A stretch of DNA of 64,000 bases from Isoetes taiwanensis. Its lineage: Eukaryota > Streptophyta > Lycopodiopsida > Isoetales > Isoetaceae. Numbering within the stretch: the first letter of the stretch is position 1; each line of letters starts with the position of its first letter. A program made the translations under genes and the position numbers. The stretch covers positions 8,624,610 through 8,688,609 of the forward strand of contig JAJEKV010000023.1 of assembly GCA_021234155.1 (NCBI GenBank). Reading direction: 5' to 3'. This document shows positions 1 to 10,900 of the stretch, piece by piece. The notes under the pieces are model-generated. The model was not told where the DNA came from. It saw nothing but the letters and a program-made list of their open reading frames with translations, and searched no databases.

Positions 1-385
1 TTCGGGAGGCCCATTCACTAGTGTATGCCACAAAGATTCGGGCCGGTGAAGGTCCCTCCCCGAAGTTATTGACCTCAAGTTCCCCTTCAACGATCATCCT
101 CAAGAAGCGCCACCGGTTCCTGTGCCCTAACGAAGAAGGCGAAGGCGGGGAGACCGAGGCTATGGCCGGGAAGCTGCAAATGGCAGATTCAGTCTGGTGG
201 CAAGGCTTGCCGGGGACATAATTATGAGAAACCCGGTGGGTCTGCTACATGCTCGTACCTCGTCTGCGAGAAAATGGTACCGCCGAGAAGCAGGGGTGTT
301 TGATTACTTCTCTCTGTGGTTCTTTTGGCGAGCTTCATTCTTTGAATAAGAGATTTTGCATTGTATTGAAAGTGACCCGCTTAAG
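1..385. other. unassigned sequence, weak open frame
   Basis: A plus-strand frame is open from about base 3 to 221 and contains charged stretches, but it matches no family I know and has no clear start. It may belong with the decayed coding stretch that follows at 386-735. Nothing else is recognised here. Confidence 0.2.
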
Positions 386-735
386 CATGAGTGCCTAAAG
401 GGGATTCTAGATAGGCTTGACCGCCCTCTTGAATCCTACCATCGCATTTGTTCTGTGATGGAGAGACCACCTTTGTAGTTGAAGAAGGCGTAGATCCACC
501 AAATCGAGAGATGCGAAGCTCCACCCGATGTGGACTACGATGTGATCAAGAATACACAATTCAATATGGACATTCTTGATGATCCCAATTTCAACGCCCA
601 CGGCGTTCGAGAGCTTTACGGGAGATCCTATGGTTGCTTCTTCTAGCCATGGCCCACGGCCATCGGAACTGATCCTATTGTGGAGCCACGTTTCACGATG
701 AGGAACCCCGAATTTTGTATGAAAATAATGTAAAT
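386..735 (+). pseudogene. decayed coding fragment, family unknown
   Basis: One plus-strand frame reads as protein-like sequence for about 115 codons, including the stretches LKGILDRLDRPLESYHRIC and DYDVIKNTQFNMDILDDPN, and ends at TAA near 733-735. It is interrupted by three in-frame stops, and all three are TAG. The composition is acidic and aromatic, as in a real protein, unlike the minus-strand frame over the same bases. I do not recognise the family; a plant transposase or another transposon ORF is possible. Three TAG stops would fit CAG-to-TAG change by deamination of methylated CHG sites in silenced DNA, but that is inference. Confidence 0.35.
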
Positions 736-1019
736 TGTACACTAATACTCTTGTATACTGGCTGCCTCTTAGAGTCCTTACTGTTTTGGCAAATTTTTAA
801 TATGCAAATCTATGAATTCGAATTTTTTACTATTTTTGTGATGTTATGTTTCTCGGCTTCATTTTATGCAATTTGGAATTTTTAATAAGCCAATAAATGG
901 CACTTTAGATGCATATTTTTTTTAAATGGCGCCATAATTGCTCAAAAAATTGGCATAAATTTGACTAAAAAGGATTTTCGTTCCTAATTGGAATCACGAA
1001 ATTTCTCATTTTAATGAAA
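736..1019. other. AT-rich spacer
   Basis: AT-rich sequence with runs of T and A and no supported gene, between the decayed coding fragment and the GC-rich repeat block. Confidence 0.4.
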
Positions 1020-3235
1020 TTGTGCTTCATACCCCAAGAGACGGACCCCAAAAAAGTTCCCGAGGGAGCCCGTACCCGTACTGCCACCGCTCCTCCGTGG
1101 AGCCGTACGCGAATGCCCGCCCTCCCGAAGCTCGGTTCATCTATCTGGCCGTTGAATCCTCCTTTCAATGGCCCCCGCTCGGCGGGTTCCAAAAATTCAA
1201 GATCCGTCCGGTGAGCTTGCCAAACCGCAAAGCGTGCTTTGGACGGTTGTGCGAAAATCCAAGGGTCTTGCCATTCGGGCAGTCAGGGGTCTCCGGAATG
1301 GCGATTCGACTTCGCCATTATGTTCGGAATGGCAGCATTACCCTAGTGACCAGGTTACACGGTCAATTTCTCCAAAGAAGGGAACACGAACGCCACACAT
1401 GGCAAGGCGCTTTGGAGCTTCTTGGAGATGGGGTGGTCTTCTGCGCGCGAAACTTGGTAACCTTGCATAATGCCGGGCGTTCGAGTCCATTGGAACAGTC
1501 GGTTCGTGATTTCGAGAAGGGGAAGCTGCTCGTCCCCGTCGTCCGCGGCCTTTGGGGAGGACTTTCGGGACAAAGCGCCTCCGGGTGGTTTTAAGGTTCC
1601 GTATTCTGGCGTCAACATCCTCCCTCTAGGCGAGGACACTGTGCAAGGTCCTGGACGGATCCGGAAAGGGCAAGGGTGCCGACACACCCGCCCCCCCCCC
1701 CATTTTGTTCTTCGGGCGGCACCCTTTCCCAATTGAGCGAGTCCAAGCCTTGGTCCCCCGCATAATGCGGTTTCGAGTCCATTGGAGCGATCGGTTCGCA
1801 ATGCAGGCGGGGAAGCTGCCCGTCCGTCGTCCGGGCCTTTGGGAGAGGACGTTGGGGCAAGCTGCCTCCGGGTGGTTTTAAGGTTCCGTCTTCTGGCGTC
1901 AAGATCCTCCCTCTACGCAAGGACACGGTGCAAGGTCCTAGACGGATCCGGCAAGGGCAAGGGTGCCAACACACCCGCCCCAGTCATTTTTGCCTGTTGG
2001 GCGGCACCCTTCTCCAATTCGAACGAGTCCAGGACTTTGCGTGGAGGCCTCAAGGGAGGGTAGAGGCCATACCCCAAGAGACGGACACCAAAAAAGTTCC
2101 CGAGGGAGCCCGTACTGCCACCGCTCCTCCGTGGAGCCGTACGCGAATGCCCGCCCTCCCGAAGCTCGGTTCATCTATCTGGCCATTGAATCCTCCTTTC
2201 AATGGCCCCCCTTCGGCGAGGTTCCAAAACTTCAAGATCCGTCCGTGAGCTTGCCAAACCTTGGCGTGCTTTGGGCGGTTGTCGCGAAAAATCAAGGGTC
2301 TTGCCATTCGGCCAGTCAGGGGTCTCCGGAATGGCGATTCGACTTCGCCATTATATCCGGAATGGCGGCATTACCCTAGTGACCAGGTTACACGGTCAAT
2401 TTCTCCAAAGAAGGGAACACGAACGCCACACATGGCAGTATTCCACAGCCACCTCCCAAGCCAATTGACTACAGGAGTCTTTGGATATGAGGCTTTGGAG
2501 CTTCTTGGAGATGGGGTGGTCTTTCGCACGCCAAACTTGGTAACCTCGCATAATGCTGCCGTTCGAGTCCATTGGAACAGTCGGTTCGCGATCCTGAGAA
2601 GGGGAAGCTGCCCGTCCATCGTCACGGCCTTTGGGGGAGGACGCTCGGGACAAGCTGCCTCCGGGTGGTTTTAAGGTTCCGTATTCTGGCGTCAACATCC
2701 TCCCTCTAGGCGAGGACACTGTGCAAGGTCCTGGACGGATCCGGAAAGGGCAAGGGTGACGACACACCCGCCCGGCCCCGGCCGCCGTTGGGCGGGCATC
2801 CTTTCCCAATTGAGCGAGTCCAAGCCTTGGTCTCTGCGTGATAATGCCGGCGTTTCGAGTCCATTGGAGCAGATCGGTTCACAATTCTGGGGTGGGGAAG
2901 CTGCCCGTCCGTCGTCGGGGCCTTTGGGAGAGGACGTTCGGGGCAAGCTGCCTCCCTGTGGTTTTAAGGTTCCGTCTTCTTGCGTCAAGATCCTCCCTCT
3001 ACGCAAGGACACGGTGCAAGGTCCTGGACAGATCCGGCAAGGGCAAAGGTGCCAACACACCCGCCCCCCCGTCCCGGCTGCCTGTTGTTGGGCGGCACCC
3101 TTCCCCAATTCGAACGAGTCCAGGACTTTGCGTGGAGGCCTCAAGGGAGGGTAGAGGCCATACCCCAAGAGACGGACCAAGGGTCAATTTCTCCAAAGAG
3201 GGTAGAGGCCATTCGGGCAGTCAGACGATTGGACT
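1020..3235. repeat. GC-rich nested tandem repeat, about 1.04-1.09 kb period
   Basis: The landmark ATACCCCAAGAGACGGA occurs at 1029, 2069 and 3160, giving spacings of 1,040 and 1,091 bp. Each large unit also holds two related sub-blocks. The string GGTTTTAAGGTTCCGT occurs near 1586, 1874, 2668 and 2959, each time followed by a diverged copy of the same 70-80 bp. Another landmark, GAGTCCATTGGA, occurs four times. Several frames are open because the DNA is GC-rich, but no frame is conserved between units, so I regard the block as non-coding. It may be internal sequence of the neighbouring CACTA element or an independent satellite. Confidence 0.75.
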
Positions 3236-3581
3236 TCACCCTTATGTCCGGAATGTCTAGGTGGCATATGTTGGAGCCCGCGTGGAAGAAATTGCTTATG
3301 GAAGTTGCAATATTATTGTTGCCTATAGTATACACAAATAATCGTGTCAAAGTATTTTCTTATTCATATGTGAAAAAATATAATATTAATACAAATTGCA
3401 AGTTCAAACAATGTTGGTCTCATATCATAAAAATAGTCTAGCCTCCATATTCATTTGTCATCTCTTCTTGGCCTTCAAATATGCGTGGGAGCGAGCCTTA
3501 CACGGAATTACAAACCACCAAGTATCTTGCAAAGGATCTGGAATGAAGGTGACCTACAAAACCTCTATTACATTAGCTCAT
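3236..3581. other. unassigned AT-rich stretch
   Basis: No supported gene or repeat. It lies between the GC-rich tandem block and the DUF4216-like frame, so it may be internal sequence of the same transposon. Confidence 0.3.
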
Positions 3582-3971
3582 TTAGTATTCGCATATATAA
3601 AATTTATTAAATCTAAGTAAACATACTTGTTCACATTGCTCAACCCTCGCGAGCGTGTCTTGACCACGATATCGATGAGTCGAATCTAGTGAATACAAAC
3701 CACTATGATCTTTGCGTATCGTGGCATGAGCACCAGTACATACAAGATCAAACAATTCTACATCAAACAACATTGCTTTGAATACGCCACCAACATCGAC
3801 CTCAATGATAGTCTTAATAGTTCCAATCCATTCCAACATTGCTTCGACTGTATTTAGGTCTGCACTACCAGTCTGGCAAACTGTACTAAACTTTGCTGAT
3901 ATGCCACAATCATAAGTGCGTTTTCCTTCATCCGTGCTTTTCCGTCGGAAGTGAGCACCAGAAGACCACAT
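3582..3971 (-). pseudogene. DUF4216-like domain of a CACTA transposon protein, fragment
   Basis: A minus-strand frame of 129 codons contains RTYDCGISAKFSTVCQTGSA followed by EWIGTIKTIIEVDVGG and AMLFDVELFDL. This is the layout of the plant DUF4216 domain: a conserved G-V/I-x-v strand, then a y-G-x-I-x-x-I-x-E-x-D-y-x-G segment, then v-L-F-x-c-x-W-F-D. In plants this domain usually forms the C-terminal part of CACTA/TNP2-type transposon proteins. The TNP2 transposase that would precede it is absent, because the element terminus lies only about 650 bp upstream. I infer an internally deleted, non-autonomous element. The recognition rests on pattern and context, without a search. Confidence 0.55.
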
Positions 3972-4083
3972 TGATGCATATGAATTATACTATAAAGAAA
4001 GAAAACAAAGCGTTCAAAATAACAAACGAAAATGATAACTATATATAAAGTTGCACTTACACAAGCAGACACGCCAAAAACAT

Positions 4084-4610
4084 CGTCGATCATCGACGTT
4101 CAACACCACGTAGGCATGCCATGCGGGCGACCACGTCGGCCTCGGCCAGACCACGCATTCCACGTCATCTCGACACAACGTCGATCATCGACGTTCCACG
4201 CCACGCGCACAGCCACGCTGGCGCTGGGGGACCACGTAGGCATCGGCCAGGCCACGCATGCCATGTCATCATCGACACAACGTCGATGATCGACGTTCCA
4301 CGCCACGCGCACAGCCACGCTGGCGCTGGGGGACCACGTAGGCATCGGCCAGGCCACGCATGCCATGTCATCATCGACACAACGTCGATGATCGACGTTC
4401 CACGCCACGCGCACAGCCACGCGGCCGTCGGGCGACCAGGTAGGCATGCCACGAGGCCAAAGGCGACACGTCACTCCAACTGAGCGTCGATGATCGACGT
4501 TCAATGGTCACCGGTCGACGTTTGACTGGTCAACGTAGACGATCGACGTTGACCGTCGATTGTCGACCTGTTTAGGTCGATAATCGACGGACAAATGTCG
4601 ATTATCTACG
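4084..4610. repeat. subterminal palindrome array, 102-bp period
   Basis: The palindrome CGTCGATSATCGACG begins at 4084, 4179, 4281, 4383 and 4485. The last four are spaced exactly 102 bp apart and separated by near-identical GC-rich sequence. From 4500 to 4610 shorter relatives (GTCGAT/ATCGAC) are packed every 15-25 bp up to the CACTA end. Dense short motifs next to a terminus are where CACTA transposase-associated proteins bind in known elements, so this array is probably the binding platform. Confidence 0.75.
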
Positions 4611-4886
4611 TTGATCCCTTGTAGTGCCCAGCGTTGCGGGGCACAAGCTGAGAACCTGTAAATGTTACACTGTAGCAATGAACCCAAAAGTACTCCATTG
4701 TTAAAGTATTCGACATTGTTTTCCCTTCCATTTGCTATTTACTGTACCCCGTTTTTACCCTTTTTGTTTCTCTTTTCCTCTTTTTCTATACACACTTCCC
4801 TTTTTCCTTTCTTGTTTCTAATTTTTCTTATATGTTTTCTTTTTGGGTTGCCCCTAAGGGGGCAAGCCTTGGTTCATGTGGGTTTG

Positions 4887-4930
4887 TGGCATATTCCAAG
4901 TATATGCAAATATTTGCTTGGAATATGCCA
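4887..4930. repeat. inverted repeat, 14-bp perfect arms
   Basis: TGGCATATTCCAAG at 4887-4900 is the exact reverse complement of 4917-4930, with a 16-base AT-rich loop between. It would form a stable hairpin. Its role is unknown; it could be part of a small foldback element. Confidence 0.6.
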
Positions 4931-5161
4931 ATGACTGCTCCAAACCCATTATTGGGGGTAAACTGGCGGTCATTTTTGTTGATGAGCAACCCCTCTGAAA
5001 CCGGTTAACTGGTTTGAACTGGCGATGGCACCGGACTGGTCTGAACTGATGCAGCGGGCATGTTTACGCATTACAATAAACTGTAGATAACTGCTGAACA
5101 TTTCTGAGATAAAAGATTACTTTTTTCTCCGGTTTTTGGAGTTTCTGGCACGTTTCTGGCA

Positions 5162-5359
5162 GTGTGTCTCCCAGACTTCCCCATCTACAACACTGCAAAA
5201 TGGTTTGCAACTCCAGAACGTATCAGAAAATCAAAACCAAACACCTTTTGGTTGCAAGAGCGTGGTTTTGGGCGGCCTAAGAAGTGGTTAAGCCTAGGAA
5301 GCAAGGAAGTGCTTGTCATAGGAAATCCGGCAAAAAATCCAAGTGATGATATGAACTAG
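5162..5359 (+). CDS. possible terminal exon, unknown protein
   Basis: The frame contains DFPIYNTAKWFATPERIRKS and then ERGFGRPKKWLSLGSKEVLV and ends at a TAG at 5357-5359. It looks protein-like (aromatic, basic, little bias). It is preceded by a plausible acceptor (TTTCTGGCAG ending at 5161), so the ATG is probably not the real start and this would be a last exon. I do not recognise the domain and see no matching upstream exons. It could be a gene fragment captured by a transposon. Confidence 0.25.
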   Translation: MCLPDFPIYNTAKWFATPERIRKSKPNTFWLQERGFGRPKKWLSLGSKEVLVIGNPAKNPSDDMN

Positions 5360-6387
5360 CAGATCCTCTATTTAATACACAGAACCAGGTATGGCATGGC
5401 ACGGGTATGTATCCTTTACAATGCAAATTTTTTCTTGGAAACTTCTTCCTTTTCTTCTTGTTCAGTTAAAAAACGTTGTATTTGGCTGTGGCTACCCATT
5501 TTTAGGCACTAAGAACAGACTATGTTTTGCATTACTTCTGCATTACTTCTGCCTTGAAGAGATATTAGGGATAAATTTTGCAGTAGAATTATTCCTGCTT
5601 TTCGTAAAGCTTTTCACTCAACAATGCCTTACATATTACATTCCAGCTATCTAGCCTGTTATAAGCCTGTCCGTAGGAATGTGTTCTTCAAGAATTGACA
5701 CATTAATTTGTAAAGTACTCTATGCTTAAGGGCAGGTTGGGTAATTTTTATATTAGATTGTATGCCCATAGTAAGTAAACAAAGTGATATTTGTTATGTC
5801 TGCGCTTATTATATCTTATGGGCGTGTTCATTAGTGTTCTCGAGAGCTGAAGAAATCTTACAATGATAATCAGGGGGTTATAAGATTCAATGATATTCTA
5901 GTCATCTCGATTTTAGTTTAACACTTAAACTAATAGGGCTTATCCTGAATACAAGGCTATTGTTTATAAAAAGTACATTAATATGGATTTTTTATTTTAG
6001 TCAGTCTGATCAATGTCTTACAGGTGATCTTGCTGCTGGCTTGGTCCAATGGGCATAAATGACAATTTTGTGATTGTATCTCTTCTTTCTTTTGTTTGAA
6101 TGATCTTTGGAATTGTTATGCAAATATAGAATGTCTATGTTTTCACATATGCCAATGTGCTTTCTTAGCTGCTGGTTTGTTTCTGCCGATATAGATGGTG
6201 AGATGCAACTTTATTTTGCTTGCTCTTATTCTTACGTGTTCCCTGCAGGTAAATCATGAGATAAATTATTACATGATGACATTATTCCTGGCAATACAAG
6301 TGTTCATGTCCTCAATTCATTGTTTTTTGAGTTCATGAATAACTATGAGTTTGTATATAGGCACTTACGTTGTGAAGGTCTACGCTT

Positions 6388-6623
6388 CCCGGGGGGTTCA
6401 CTTATAGTAAGGGGGGTATGCCATGTGCGTGCATAGGGTGATCAAAAACACCCCCGTATACGATTTCTTGAAAGGCAAATTCGACCCCTTCCGTACAAAG
6501 TTTACCCCAAGTAGTGGCAAAAAACCCCCCTACCTCTTACGTATACGTATGGAAATGGGTCGAAAAAACCCCCCTACAAGTCACTCAGGCACATTGTATG
6601 GCACTTACAGTGAATCCCCCTTG
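6388..6623. mobile_element. 236-bp MITE with 8-bp target duplication (hAT-like)
   Basis: The insertion is flanked by CTACGCTT at 6380-6387 and 6624-6631. The other array units have a single CTACGCTT at the same point, so the empty site is known. The ends are imperfect inverted repeats: CCCGGGGGGTTCACT on the left and, read in reverse, CAAGGGGGATTCACT on the right. An 8-bp duplication is typical of the hAT superfamily. The interior has no coding capacity and carries several runs of six or seven C or G. Confidence 0.8.
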
Positions 6624-7159
6624 CTACGCTTATGCAGGCAAGAAGTAGATTCCTTTATTGCATGGAATGATTTCTTTACTTCGGATGATGGATAGAAAGT
6701 GCTTATGTATTCTTTCAACGAGCTTCTTGAGAGCATATGCACTTCCTAGCTCATCATCGAGGACGCTGGGACACAAGCATTTGTCAGACATCCCGATATC
6801 TTGCAATACAATTTCTACAGAGTGATAACTTCTACAGAACGACCACAACATTGTGAATGAAAACTCTGTCAAATAGAAATACCGGAATCAAGAAAATGAA
6901 CTTTGTGTTCCCATGTTTGGGGCCCAAGACTATTTCCTATGCTCTATATTGATTTACAGGAGCAACTCAAAAGTAACATGTAAAACAACACAAAATTATC
7001 TCCTCTTATGCTACAAAATACATGAGCACCATATTTAATACATCTGCACTAGATATTTATTATCATATACATACTATGATGAATATACAAAACTTATTTG
7101 CTGCAATAGAATAATAATAAGATAATATGAATGTAAACATTCATCATCTTACACTGTAA

Positions 7160-7856
7160 TTAGGCACAGCTTCCCACAATTGCTACGTTGTCCAAGTACT
7201 GATACACAATTGAGTTACTACTAAGAGCTTTTCCATAGACACCAAAGGACTCTGATACGACGGCACCATTAGAATCTTTCACTTTAACACCAGCGCTCTC
7301 AAAAGACCAAGGCGAGCTTGAGGAGTATCTAACTTTAGCAGCGCAAACGTTTTTGAAACAGGGCTGGTTTTGTAATGTGAAAGTATCAATATGCAAAGCC
7401 TCAAAATCATCAACACCAGGGTTGTCAAGGCTTGGGAAGTCTAGAAAAGAAGACTGCCCATCATACACTCGCACACCGACTTCGCCATCAGTGCCTTTAT
7501 CCCCTGTTGCTATTTTTATCTCGATTGTGCAATCCCCTTTTTCCACGTAATGCATTAGGCGAGCGAGTGAAAAATCTTGAAGCATGTGATGCAGCATAAG
7601 AAATAGAAAAATAGAACAAAAGAGCATAAAATATAAGAGATCAATTGCCCATATCTTTTTGTGAAGAATTTTAAGTACCTGATGATGCTGGTGCTACATG
7701 AAATGAAAGACAATGGCTATTTACCTCAATCTTCTCGTTCGCCATAGTCGGCATAACAATATGATCTTCTTTGGTTGATCTCTGCGCAGCAGATGAAGCA
7801 AACAACATCATCAAGAGCATCATTATGCTACTACCAGATAATGTTAACAATGCCAT
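7160..7856 (-). CDS. secreted PLAT/ATS3-like protein, copy A
   Basis: Two exons, 7679-7856 and 7160-7536, join in phase to about 184 residues. I chose the ATG at 7856, which starts MALLTLSGSS, over the upstream in-frame ATG because the latter lies within a few bases of the TATA box. Residues 1-25 form a signal peptide, with likely cleavage after ASSAA. The domain starts at DCTIEIKIATGDKGTDG and includes LDNPGVDDFEALHIDTF, the layout of plant PLAT/LH2 and embryo-specific ATS3 proteins, with cysteines at DCT, PCFKNVC and GSC. Copy A differs from later copies (FTLQNQ, SSNSIVYQYL) and lacks the CACAG acceptor. Substrate or partner is unknown. Confidence 0.7.
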
Positions 7857-8387
7857 GTTTCTCCCAAGATGATGCAAATCAAGCATTGGTTGCATCTATA
7901 TATCTTGTTTCCAATGCATTATGGACCTGGCATGCATGCATAGTAGACTTCTCCCTCCATATTTATCACTTTATCTCGAATCATCCATTCGGTTTCCAAT
8001 GAAGATTCTAGACGATCAAATGCCTTTTTTTTTTGCAAAAAAGTTATTGTCCGTCGGATTTGCAATCTTCCTTCTCTAGTTTGCTCTTTCTCATCAATTC
8101 GGGCTTCCCAGAGATGTCTTTTTGCATGCACTTACTGAAATATATCGGTGAAGCCAACTTAGAGCATGGTGAACTGTAGATACCTTTGAGTTTTTGTCAT
8201 AGATTCCTCAACAAGCTTATATGAGCAACATGAAGATAGCATATCCTTCTTAGTTTTGAGATTGCCTCCATTTATACATGCTTTGAGGCAACTCATACTT
8301 CTCTTTGGCTTTAAAACCTGACACTAGACTTTCAAATACCATGGAAATAGAGTTTTCATAGAACAATCAAGGGAAACCATTTGCATT

Positions 8388-8636
8388 GTTTGAAGCATAA
8401 AATATAAGAGATCAATTGCCCATATCTTTTTGTGAAGAATTGTAAGTACCTGATGATGCTGGTGCTACATGAAATGAAAGACAATGGCTATTTACCTCAA
8501 TCTTCTCGTTATAAAACAAATTTAGGCATAACAATATGATCTTCTTTTGGTTGATCTAACATTTGGGAGTTCATGAAGCAAACAACATCATCAAGAGCAT
8601 CATTATGCTACTACCAGATAATGTTAACAATGCCAT
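8388..8636 (-). pseudogene. PLAT copy A-prime, exon 1 only, patchwork
   Basis: Only the exon 1 part of the gene is present; spacer sequence (CATTGTTTGA) joins directly to intron sequence (AGCATAAAAT) near 8391, so exon 2 is deleted. Two short pieces of exon 1 are replaced by sequence that normally lies in the spacer: ATAAAACAAATTTAG near 8511 and TAACATTTGGGAGTTCATGA near 8558. The result cannot encode the protein. The replacement pattern suggests template switching or mosaic gene conversion. Confidence 0.75.
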
Positions 8637-9240
8637 GTTTCTCCCAAGATGATGCAAATCAAGCATTGGTTGCATCTATATATCTTGTTTCCAATGCATT
8701 ATGGACCTGGCATGCATGCATAGTAGACTTCTCGCATGCATGCATGGTTTCGTAACCCTCCATATTTATCACTTTATCTCGAATCATCCATTCGGTTTCC
8801 AATGAAGATTCTAGACGATCAAATGCCTTTTTTTTTTGCAAAAAAGTTATTGTCCGTCGGATTTGCAATCTTCCTTCTCTAGTTTGCTCTTTCTCATCAA
8901 TTTGGGCTTCCCAGAGATGTCTTTTTGCATGCACTTACTGAAATATATTGGTGAAGCCAACTTAGAGCATGGTGAACTGTAGATACCTTTGAGTTTTTGT
9001 CGTAGATTCCTCAACAAGCTTATATGAGCAACATGAAGATAGCATATCCTTCTTAGTTTTGAGATTGCCTCCATTTATACATGCTTTGAGGCAACTCATA
9101 CTTCTCTTTGGCTTTAAAACCTGACACTGGACTTTCAAATACCATGGAAATAGAGTTTTCATAGAACAATCAAGGGAAACCATTTGCATTGTTTGAAACA
9201 ACAAACTTAGACAAAGCTTTTTTTGTTTAAAGAGAATACT

Positions 9241-10900
9241 CATTCTCCATTTTAGACATGAGAGTGCTGGGCTATAATTGAAAGAGGTTAACCGTTATGC
9301 CTGTGCTGAGGAGAAAGGGTCTATGGCTATTTCAAGGGCATTCGAGACTGCTTATAAAACAAATTTAGAAGCTATGGAATAGGCATATGCCATACCTTCA
9401 ATGAGGAGGTTTTAACGAACATTTTGGAGTTCATGAATAACTATGAGTTTGTATAGGCACTTACATTGTGAAGGTCTATGCTTATGCAGGCAAGAAGTGA
9501 ATTGTTTTATTGCATGGAATGATTTCTTTACTTCGGATGATGGATAGAAAGTGCTTATGTATTCTTTCAACGAGCTTCTTGAGAGCATATGCACTTCCTA
9601 GATCATCATCGAGGACGCTGGGACACAAGCATTTGTCAGACATCCCGATATCTTGCATTACAATTTCTACACAGCGATACTTTCTACAGAACGACCACAA
9701 CACTGTGAATGAAAACTCTGTCAAATAGAAATACCAGAATCAAGAAAATGAACTTTGTGCTCCCATGTTTGGGGCCCAAGACTATCTCCTATGCTCTATA
9801 TTGATTTACAGGAGCAACTAAAAAGTAAAATGTAAAACAACACAAAATTATCTCATATTATGCTACAAAATACATCAGCACCATGTTTAATACATCTGCA
9901 CTAGATATTTATTATCATATACATACTATGATGAATATACAAAACGTATTTGCTGCAATAGTGAGAGTGCTGGGCTACAATTGAAAGAGGCTATCCGTTA
10001 TGCCTGTACTGAGGAGAAAGGGTCTATGGCTATTTCAAGGGCATTCGAGACTGCTTATAAAACAAATTTAGAAGCTATATGGAATAGGCATATGCCATAC
10101 CTTCAATGAGGAGGTTTTAACTAACATTTTGGAGTTCATGAATGTCTACGCTTATGCAGGCAAGTAGATTCCTTTATTGCATGGAATGATTTCTTTACTT
10201 CGGATGATGGATAAAAAGTCTTATGTATTCTTTCAACGAGCTTCTTGAGAGCATATGCACTTCCTAGCTCATCATCAAGGACACTGGGACACAAGCGTTT
10301 GTCAGACATCCCGATATCTTGCATTACAATTTCTAATGCATGGTTTCGTAACCTTCCATATTTATCACTTTATCTCGAATCATCCATTAGGTTTCCAATG
10401 AAGATTCTAGACGACCAAATGCCTTTTTTTTTGCAAAAAAACTATTGTCCGTCGGATTTGCAATCTTCCTTCTCTAGTTTGCTCTTTCTCACCAATTTGG
10501 GCTTACTCGGGAAGGAGCTGCCATTTTTTTGTTGCCCAGAGATGTCTTTTTGCATGCACTTACTGAAATATATTGGTGAAGCCAACTTAGAGCATGGTGA
10601 ACTGTAGATACCTTTGAGTTTTTGTCGTAGATTCCTCAACAAGCTTATATGAGCAACACGAAGATAGCATATCCTTCTTAGTTCTGAGATTGCCTCCATT
10701 TATACATGCTTTGAGGCAACTCAGACTTCTCTTTGGCTTTAAAACCTGCCACTGGACTTTCAAATACCATGGAAATAGAGTTTTCATAGAACAATCAAGG
10801 GAAACCATTTGCATTGTTTGAAAAAACAAACTTAGACAAAGCTTTTTTTGTTTAAAAAGGATACTCATTCTCCATTTTAGACATGAGAGTGCTGGGCTAC
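9241..10900 (-). repeat. two array units that have lost the PLAT gene
   Basis: Spacer and 3' flank are present but no PLAT exons. At about 9961 the PLAT 3' flank (TTTGCTGCAATAG) runs straight into spacer (TGAGAGTGCTGGGC). At about 10335 the sequence CATTACAATTTCT joins AATGCATGGTTTCGT of the promoter region. These look like unequal-exchange or deletion products. Confidence 0.75.

Larger units (their letters stand above)
3582..4626 (-). mobile_element. CACTA (EnSpm) transposon remnant, one terminus present
   Basis: Read on the minus strand, the sequence starting at 4626 is CACTACAAGGGATCAACG, which has the CACTA superfamily's terminal CACTA. It is followed by about 540 bp of repeated palindromic subterminal motifs and then a DUF4216-like coding fragment, so the three hallmarks occur in the expected order. 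The opposite terminus was not found between 1 and 4084. It is either deleted, outside the window or too diverged to see. The left limit given here is only that of the coding fragment. Confidence 0.6.
4627..6329. other. AT-rich unique sequence between CACTA end and PLAT array
   Basis: No complete gene is visible. The stretch is pyrimidine-rich at 4730-4850, holds an inverted repeat at 4887-4930 and one protein-like frame at 5162-5359, and otherwise reads like intron or intergenic DNA with several TTTCTGGCAG- and CCTGCAG-like acceptors. The tandem array begins at about 6330. Confidence 0.4.

Noticed and set aside
1470-1490. tRNA or SINE-like B box (GTTCGAGTCC) repeated four times in the GC-rich block
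   Set aside because: No A box at the right distance and no cloverleaf; the motif repeats only because the block is a tandem repeat.
4084-4500. CRISPR-like regular array
   Set aside because: The whole 102-bp unit is repeated, with no unique spacers, and it ends in a CACTA terminus in plant DNA.
4100-4504. Long open frames with repeated CVAWPMPTWSP-type sequence
   Set aside because: Open in several frames on both strands because of the GC-rich 102-bp repeat; no independent coding signal.
7775-8002. Recurring plus-strand frame starting MIFAQQMKQTTSS in the left array
   Set aside because: It is the antisense of PLAT exon 1 and promoter and recurs only because the unit recurs.
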